Below the pieces are notes generated by a model. It searched no databases, was not told the origin of the DNA, and saw only the letters and a program-made list of their open reading frames with translations. Source: AC-69 sp036519575 (GTDB lineage: Bacteria > Actinomycetota > UBA4738 > HRBIN12). From it: DNA of 17,035 nucleotides. The translations under genes and the position numbers were made by a program. The DNA is taken from the NCBI GenBank assembly GCA_036519575.1, contig DATDKZ010000086.1, positions 1-17,035 on the forward strand, given 5' to 3'. Positions 12,889 through 17,035 of the stretch are shown in pieces. How positions within the stretch are numbered: position 1 is the stretch's first letter; the number at the start of each line of letters is the position of its first letter.

Positions 12889-15800
12889 GGAACGATCCGA
12901 AGCGCCAGGATGGCGATGTCGTCGGGTGACTCGCCCTCGGGGTCTGCGACCGCATCGCGGAAACACTCGATGGTCCCCATGGCGTCCAGGTCTCGACAGG
13001 TGGCTAGTAGCGCGTCGAGCGCCACGTCGTCGATCGGCTCACTTCGGCGCGCGTCGATCAAGCCGTCGGTGTAGAAGACCACCGTGTCACCCCGTCGCAG
13101 CTTCACCTTCCCGTCATGCAATTCCACGTCTTCGAAGATGCCGACGAGGGTGCCGGGGGAACCGACGGTTTCGACCGAGCCATCGTGGCGAAGCACGACC
13201 GGGAGGGGGTGGCCGCCGCTCGAGACGGTGAGGGTGGCCCTCCCGTGGTGCGACTCGAGCCGCCCCATGGCGACCGTGCAGAATCCCTCTCCGTCCTCAC
13301 GCCGCAACACCTCGTTCAGGTCCGCCAGGACGCTACTCGGGCGGGTCTGGTGCATGGCCGCCGCCCGGATCGCGTGCCGGGCGGTCCCGGTCATGGCTGC
13401 CGCCTCCACCCCCTTTCCGCAGACGTCGCCGATCACGATGCCCCAGGCCCCCTCCGCAACCTCGAAGGCGTCATAGAAGTCACCCCCAACCTCGGTCCTG
13501 GCGAGGCCGGCGGGCTGGTAGAACGCAGCGATCTCCACGCCGGGGATGTCGGGAAGCCGCTGAGGAAGGAGGCTCCGCTGGAGCGTTCGGGCGACGTGGC
13601 TCCGTTCTTCGTACCGTCGCGCGTTCACGATGGCCACCGCCGCCCGGTGGGCCAGATCCTCGGCCAACTCCAGGTCGGACTGCCCGAAACGCTTCCTGGA
13701 TTCCGATGAAGCGAATGAGATCGCACCCAGGGAACGACCCTCCACCACGAGCGGGACGATCATGGCCGAGCGCACGTCGAGCGTTCGGGCGAACTCGAGT
13801 TGCTCGGGGTCCATCCCCTCCTGGAGGACCTGTTCGGGGATGTCCGCAAGGAGCTCGGAACGGCCGGTCCGGATGACCGAGCCGATACCGGAATCCGCGG
13901 ACTGGTCTGGTGGATAGCGCCGCCGGTACTCCCGGGCCAACGCCACCTTCTTGGGATCCGCGTGGGCCACCGCCACGGACCGGATGCTGCCGTCGGGCTC
14001 GACCATCTCCACGCTGCACCAGTCGGCCAAGCGCGGGACCGTGAGTCGGGCGACCTGCCTCAGGGTCCGTCGCACGTCGAGGGACGAGGCCAGGATGACG
14101 CTCGCTTCGGCAAGGTAGGCCGCGCGCTCCCGGGCGGCCTCGGCCTCCGCCCTGGCGCTCCGCTCGCTCTCCAGCAGACGAGATCGGAGTTCCTCGGTTC
14201 GCCGCCGATCCGTGATGTCCCTCACGTATCCGGTGAACAGCGCGGGGCCGGGAAGGTCCACTCGCGTGACCGTGAGCTCGATGGGGAACTCCGTCCCATC
14301 GGCACGAAGAGCGGAGAGCTCCAACCGCTTGCCGAGCATGCGCCCGTGGCCCGTCCGCCGGAAGCGTGCCAGGGCCTGGCGATGTCTGGCCCTCAGGCCC
14401 TCGGGGATGATCAGTTCCGCGAGCTCCCGACCGATCGCCTCGTCACGATTGATCCCGAACATCTGGACGGCTGCCGGGTTCATCTCGACGATGGCCCCGT
14501 CCTCCCGCATCGTGACGATGGCCTCGAGTGCCGACTCCAGGATGGCCGACTTCCGCGCCTCACTCTCGTTCACGGCCGCCTCCGCCAGCCCGCGCTCCAA
14601 GAACTGGCCGATCTGGCGGCCGATGGCAGCGACCGTCTCCAACAGGGCCTGGTCCGGCTCCCTGATCCGAGGGCTGAAGAACTCCATCACGCCGAGGACC
14701 TGGTCCCCGAGCGTGATGGGAAAGGCGAACGCCGCGTGGAATCCGGCCTGCGCGGCGAACGGAGCTCGAGAAAAGTTCTCGTCGAGCGCCACGTCGGGGA
14801 TCCATGCCGGGGCGCTCGACTGCCACACCCGCCCCGGGAGACCGACCCCCGGCGTGAACATGAACTCGCGGCACTTGGTCAGGAACGCCTTGGCCCGGCT
14901 GGCCTGCGAGCACCAGCCTCCGGCGTACCTGAGGACGCCCGCCTCCTCGTCGACCTGCCACAGGTTGCCGAGCTCCCACGCAAGTGCCTCGGCGACGGCC
15001 TCGATCAGCTTCGGGGTGGCCTCCTCCACGCCGGACACCTCGGCCAGGACACGAGACACGGCCGACTGGAGGGCGAGCCGCCGTTCCGTCTCCTTGCGCT
15101 CCGTGACGTCGGAAGAGACCCCGGCCATCCTCACCGCCCGACCCGTCTCATCGTGGAAGGCCTGCCCTCGCGCGCTGACCCACCGAACGACGCCATCCGG
15201 GCGAAGGATCCGATAGTCCAGGACGTAATCCGCGCCTTCTGTCACGGCCTTCTGGATGGACTCGAGCACGCGCTCGCGATCTTCAAGATGGATGTCCCGA
15301 GTCGCGTCCTCGAACGTCCCCCCGAACGTGCCCGGCTCCAGACCGTGGATCTTCTCCAGTTCCATCGACCAGCCCACCCGGCCCTTGCGGATGTCCCAAT
15401 CCCAGGTCCCCATGCTTCCCGCCGACAATGCGATCCGAAGTCGTTGCTCGCTCTCCTGAAGGGCGAGCTCCGTCCGCTTCCGCTGGGTCACGTCCCGTTC
15501 CCGCCCCTGGATGCCGATGCGCCGCTCGCTCTCGTCCATGAGGGGTCCCCACGAGGAGAGGGACCACTTGACGGCCCCTCCCTTGGTGATCAGGCGGACC
15601 TCCTCGTCATCGATGTGGCCCCCGGCGAGCAGCCATCGCCATCGCTCCTCGACGTGTTTGCGGTCCCCCGGATGGACGAGATCGAGGTAGGTTCGTTCCC
15701 CGATCTCCTCGGGGGAGAAGCCGGTGAGCTCCTCCACGGCCGGGTTCACGTAGAGCAGCTTCTCGTCGAGGTCGTAGGCCAGGATGGCGATCGGCGAGTT

Positions 15801-16658
15801 CTCGGTGATGAGTCGGAGGTTGCGCTCGGATTCCCGAAGCTCGGCGACACGCTTCTCCAACTCTTGCTCCACCCGCTTGCGGTCGCCGACGTCGAACCAC
15901 GCCGTCACCACGCCGACGGGCGCCCCGCGCTCATCACGGAGGGGTGATGCCGCCACGTGGACCAGCGCGATCGTCCCGTCGTTGCGCCGTGCCTCCCAGT
16001 CTCCCTCCCAGGATCCTCCGGTGCGAAGGTGTTTGGCGAAGGGCGTCGATCTCGCATCGGCTTCGTCGGAGAAGATGAGAGCGCCGAGATCGCGGCCGAC
16101 GGCTTCGTCCATCTTCCAGCCGAACAAGGCTTCGGCCTGTGGGTTCCACCGCGTCACGATCCCCTCCACGTCGGTGACCACGACCGCAGCCCGGGCGGCT
16201 TCGAGGACGAACGCGTCTTGGATGTCGGGCCACGCGCCCGGCGGGCGCACCCGCTCGGGGATCAGGCAGGCGTCGACCTCGAACCACACTCGGGTGGGCG
16301 GCCCATCCCGGATCCCCCACTGATCGGCGAGCTCGTCGACCAGGAACAGGCCCCACCCGCCGCTCCCGTCTGCCTTCGGAGGGCCGGGAGGTGAGAAGCC
16401 CCCTCCCGTGTCCTCGATCTCGACGCGGACGCGATCCCCCAGGATCTCGACCCGCATGATTGTCGCTGCGTCGGATCCTCTGGGACCGTGCCGGATGGCA
16501 TTGGTTACGACCTCGCTGACCAGAAGTCGAAGAGTGTCCAGACACGCCGGCCGGATAGGGGGGAGGAGCTGTTCGATCTCCGCACGAGCCCGGGCCACGC
16601 TGTCCGGCAAGACCGGGTACCGCCGGACGGATGCGCGCGTGCCCCCTCGGGTGGTCAC
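12885..16658 (-). CDS. RsbW-type kinase / four PAS / two GAF / PP2C phosphatase fusion sensor
   Basis: The 1257-residue protein starts with a serine-kinase ATPase domain (about 15-140) with all boxes: E49 and N53 in SEVVTNAIRHG, D83-TGGGF, and GGWGL at 100-104. PAS domains follow at about 145-260, 275-392, 400-520 and 705-820, GAF at about 525-690 and 850-1015, and a SpoIIE-type PP2C phosphatase from about 1020 with D1060, D1078, D1198 and D1246-D1247. It therefore joins the two opposing activities of partner switching, phosphorylating and dephosphorylating STAS antagonists, under one set of sensors. Targets are inferred. Its last GAF-PP2C half is paralogous to that at 5419-7854. GTG 16658 has GCAGGA close upstream. 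A SigB-type promoter lies at 16797-16822. There is no membrane segment. Confidence 0.92.
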   Translation of the reverse strand: MTTRGGTRASVRRYPVLPDSVARARAEIEQLLPPIRPACLDTLRLLVSEVVTNAIRHGPRGSDAATIMRVEILGDRVRVEIEDTGGGFSPPGPPKADGSGGWGLFLVDELADQWGIRDGPPTRVWFEVDACLIPERVRPPGAWPDIQDAFVLEAARAAVVVTDVEGIVTRWNPQAEALFGWKMDEAVGRDLGALIFSDEADARSTPFAKHLRTGGSWEGDWEARRNDGTIALVHVAASPLRDERGAPVGVVTAWFDVGDRKRVEQELEKRVAELRESERNLRLITENSPIAILAYDLDEKLLYVNPAVEELTGFSPEEIGERTYLDLVHPGDRKHVEERWRWLLAGGHIDDEEVRLITKGGAVKWSLSSWGPLMDESERRIGIQGRERDVTQRKRTELALQESEQRLRIALSAGSMGTWDWDIRKGRVGWSMELEKIHGLEPGTFGGTFEDATRDIHLEDRERVLESIQKAVTEGADYVLDYRILRPDGVVRWVSARGQAFHDETGRAVRMAGVSSDVTERKETERRLALQSAVSRVLAEVSGVEEATPKLIEAVAEALAWELGNLWQVDEEAGVLRYAGGWCSQASRAKAFLTKCREFMFTPGVGLPGRVWQSSAPAWIPDVALDENFSRAPFAAQAGFHAAFAFPITLGDQVLGVMEFFSPRIREPDQALLETVAAIGRQIGQFLERGLAEAAVNESEARKSAILESALEAIVTMREDGAIVEMNPAAVQMFGINRDEAIGRELAELIIPEGLRARHRQALARFRRTGHGRMLGKRLELSALRADGTEFPIELTVTRVDLPGPALFTGYVRDITDRRRTEELRSRLLESERSARAEAEAARERAAYLAEASVILASSLDVRRTLRQVARLTVPRLADWCSVEMVEPDGSIRSVAVAHADPKKVALAREYRRRYPPDQSADSGIGSVIRTGRSELLADIPEQVLQEGMDPEQLEFARTLDVRSAMIVPLVVEGRSLGAISFASSESRKRFGQSDLELAEDLAHRAAVAIVNARRYEERSHVARTLQRSLLPQRLPDIPGVEIAAFYQPAGLARTEVGGDFYDAFEVAEGAWGIVIGDVCGKGVEAAAMTGTARHAIRAAAMHQTRPSSVLADLNEVLRREDGEGFCTVAMGRLESHHGRATLTVSSGGHPLPVVLRHDGSVETVGSPGTLVGIFEDVELHDGKVKLRRGDTVVFYTDGLIDARRSEPIDDVALDALLATCRDLDAMGTIECFRDAVADPEGESPDDIAILALRIVP

Positions 16659-16796
16659 GGGTCCTGCCCTGCACGCCGAAACAGACCGCGAGCTCCGATC
16701 CTCGCGGCGCTACGAACCGTGCCGGATCCCGCACTTGAGCGCCTTGTCGTCAGCCCCTCCTGTGGCCACCCCCCGATTCCCTTCCTCAGGCCAGGG

Positions 16797-16822
16797 ATTC
16801 CCGAGAGCGTACTGGCCCAAAC
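16797..16822 (-). promoter_or_regulatory. SigB/SigF-type promoter for the fusion sensor
   Basis: On the minus strand GTTT (16822-16819), 16 nt, then GGGAAT (16802-16797). Transcription would start near 16790, leaving about 130 nt of leader before GTG 16658, in which I see no convincing small gene. If real, the sensor is under feedback from the sigma factor it regulates. Confidence 0.5.
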
Positions 16823-16833
16823 TTGGATCCCCT

Positions 16834-16858
16834 GATTGACCCCTCCGCGCCGGGGTAC
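16834..16858 (+). promoter_or_regulatory. Weak SigB-like promoter candidate for the rightmost gene
   Basis: GATT (16834-16837), 15 nt, then GGGTAC (16853-16858). Both -35 and spacing deviate from the N16 sites. Another GGGTAT at 16904-16909 has no -35 partner. The rest of the roughly 300-nt gap between 16659 and 16957 holds only the repeat and promoter listed separately. Confidence 0.25.
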
Positions 16859-16957
16859 CAGGAGCACCAGGGATTCCTGAGATCCGCTGTCGAACCGCCC
16901 CCCGGGTATCAACTCCGAAGCCCAAGCGGTCGATACGTTCACCTTAAGGAGGTCGCC

Positions 16958-17035
16958 ATGAGGATCGGAAAGATCGTCCGAGAGGTAGAGGCCGTACCGG
17001 ATCCTCGGATCGTGGAAGCGCCGGTCGAGGCGCCC
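16958..17035 (+). CDS. Unidentified gene, truncated by the right edge
   Basis: ATG 16958 follows AAGGAGGT with a 4-nt spacing, an ideal ribosome site. The 26 visible residues begin MRIGKIVREVEAVPDPRIVE and continue with alternating Val, Pro, Glu and Ala, without a stop before the edge. The start is basic and amphipathic, and the visible continuation looks like an extended, Pro/Glu-rich segment. I do not recognise the family, and no domain can be assigned from so short a piece. It is divergent from the fusion sensor across about 300 nt. Confidence 0.7.
   Translation, partial: MRIGKIVREVEAVPDPRIVEAPVEAP

Larger units (their letters stand above)
16791..16882. repeat. 16-bp direct repeat, 76 bp apart, in the divergent region
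   Basis: CCAGGGATTCCCGAGA (16791-16806) and CCAGGGATTCCTGAGA (16867-16882) differ at one base. The first copy contains the -10 element of the minus-strand promoter at 16797-16822. The pair could be a regulator's binding sites or a partial promoter duplication. Confidence 0.5.

Noticed and set aside
13800..15947. 715-residue plus-strand frame
   Set aside because: It is antisense to the PAS/GAF/PP2C sensor; composition is typical of a high-GC shadow and no domain is visible.

Overview
The window is high-GC DNA (roughly two thirds G+C by eye) with dense genes, strong GGAGG ribosome sites, frequent GTG/TTG starts and terminator-like hairpins that lack T-tracts. Together with an MptB-like polyprenol-phosphate mannosyltransferase, a DUF6328-type protein and a SigB/SigF-family stress sigma factor, this points to an actinobacterium (Actinomycetota), probably an uncultured lineage. 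I cannot place it below phylum. No mobile element, CRISPR array, rRNA or complete tRNA was found.

Layout. Positions 1-4909 hold envelope genes: a truncated membrane glycosyltransferase (-), a membrane-anchored metallophosphoesterase (+), a small Cys-rich protein (-) and a bifunctional class A penicillin-binding protein (+). Positions 5020-11033 hold a general stress module: csbD (-), a PAS3-GAF-PP2C phosphatase (+), an RsbW-like protein coupled to a STAS antagonist (-), a DUF6328 membrane protein (+), a second STAS antagonist (-), and a second RsbW-like protein overlapping the sigma factor gene by 4 nt (+). Positions 11083-12888 hold two tiny membrane proteins (one apparently frameshifted), a type IB DNA topoisomerase (-) and a small zinc-ribbon protein (+). 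Positions 12885-16658 encode a 1257-residue sensor with an intact RsbW-type kinase domain, four PAS, two GAF and a PP2C phosphatase domain (-). A truncated gene starts at 16958 (+).

How the parts fit. In the RsbU/RsbW/RsbV scheme, PP2C phosphatases dephosphorylate STAS antagonists, which then pull the RsbW-like anti-sigma protein off the sigma factor. This window carries two phosphatases, two antagonists, two free anti-sigma-like proteins and the sigma factor. The likely output is visible too. Six genes or operons (PBP, csbD, the tiny membrane proteins, topoisomerase IB, the zinc-ribbon gene and the 1257-residue sensor) have, on the correct strand, GTTT or GTTC, exactly 16 nt, then GGGTAC, GGGTAT, GGGTAG or GGGAAT. 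This resembles the known SigB/SigF promoter form (GTTT...GGGTA). DUF6328 and the first phosphatase have weaker versions. I infer a stress regulon encoded beside its own switch, with cell wall synthesis and DNA topology among its outputs.

Other notable points are the back-to-back overlapping promoters at 12581-12615, the loss of the N-box Asn in both free anti-sigma proteins while it is kept in the sensor fusion, and a perfect 8-bp inverted repeat (751-780) between the two leftmost divergent genes.
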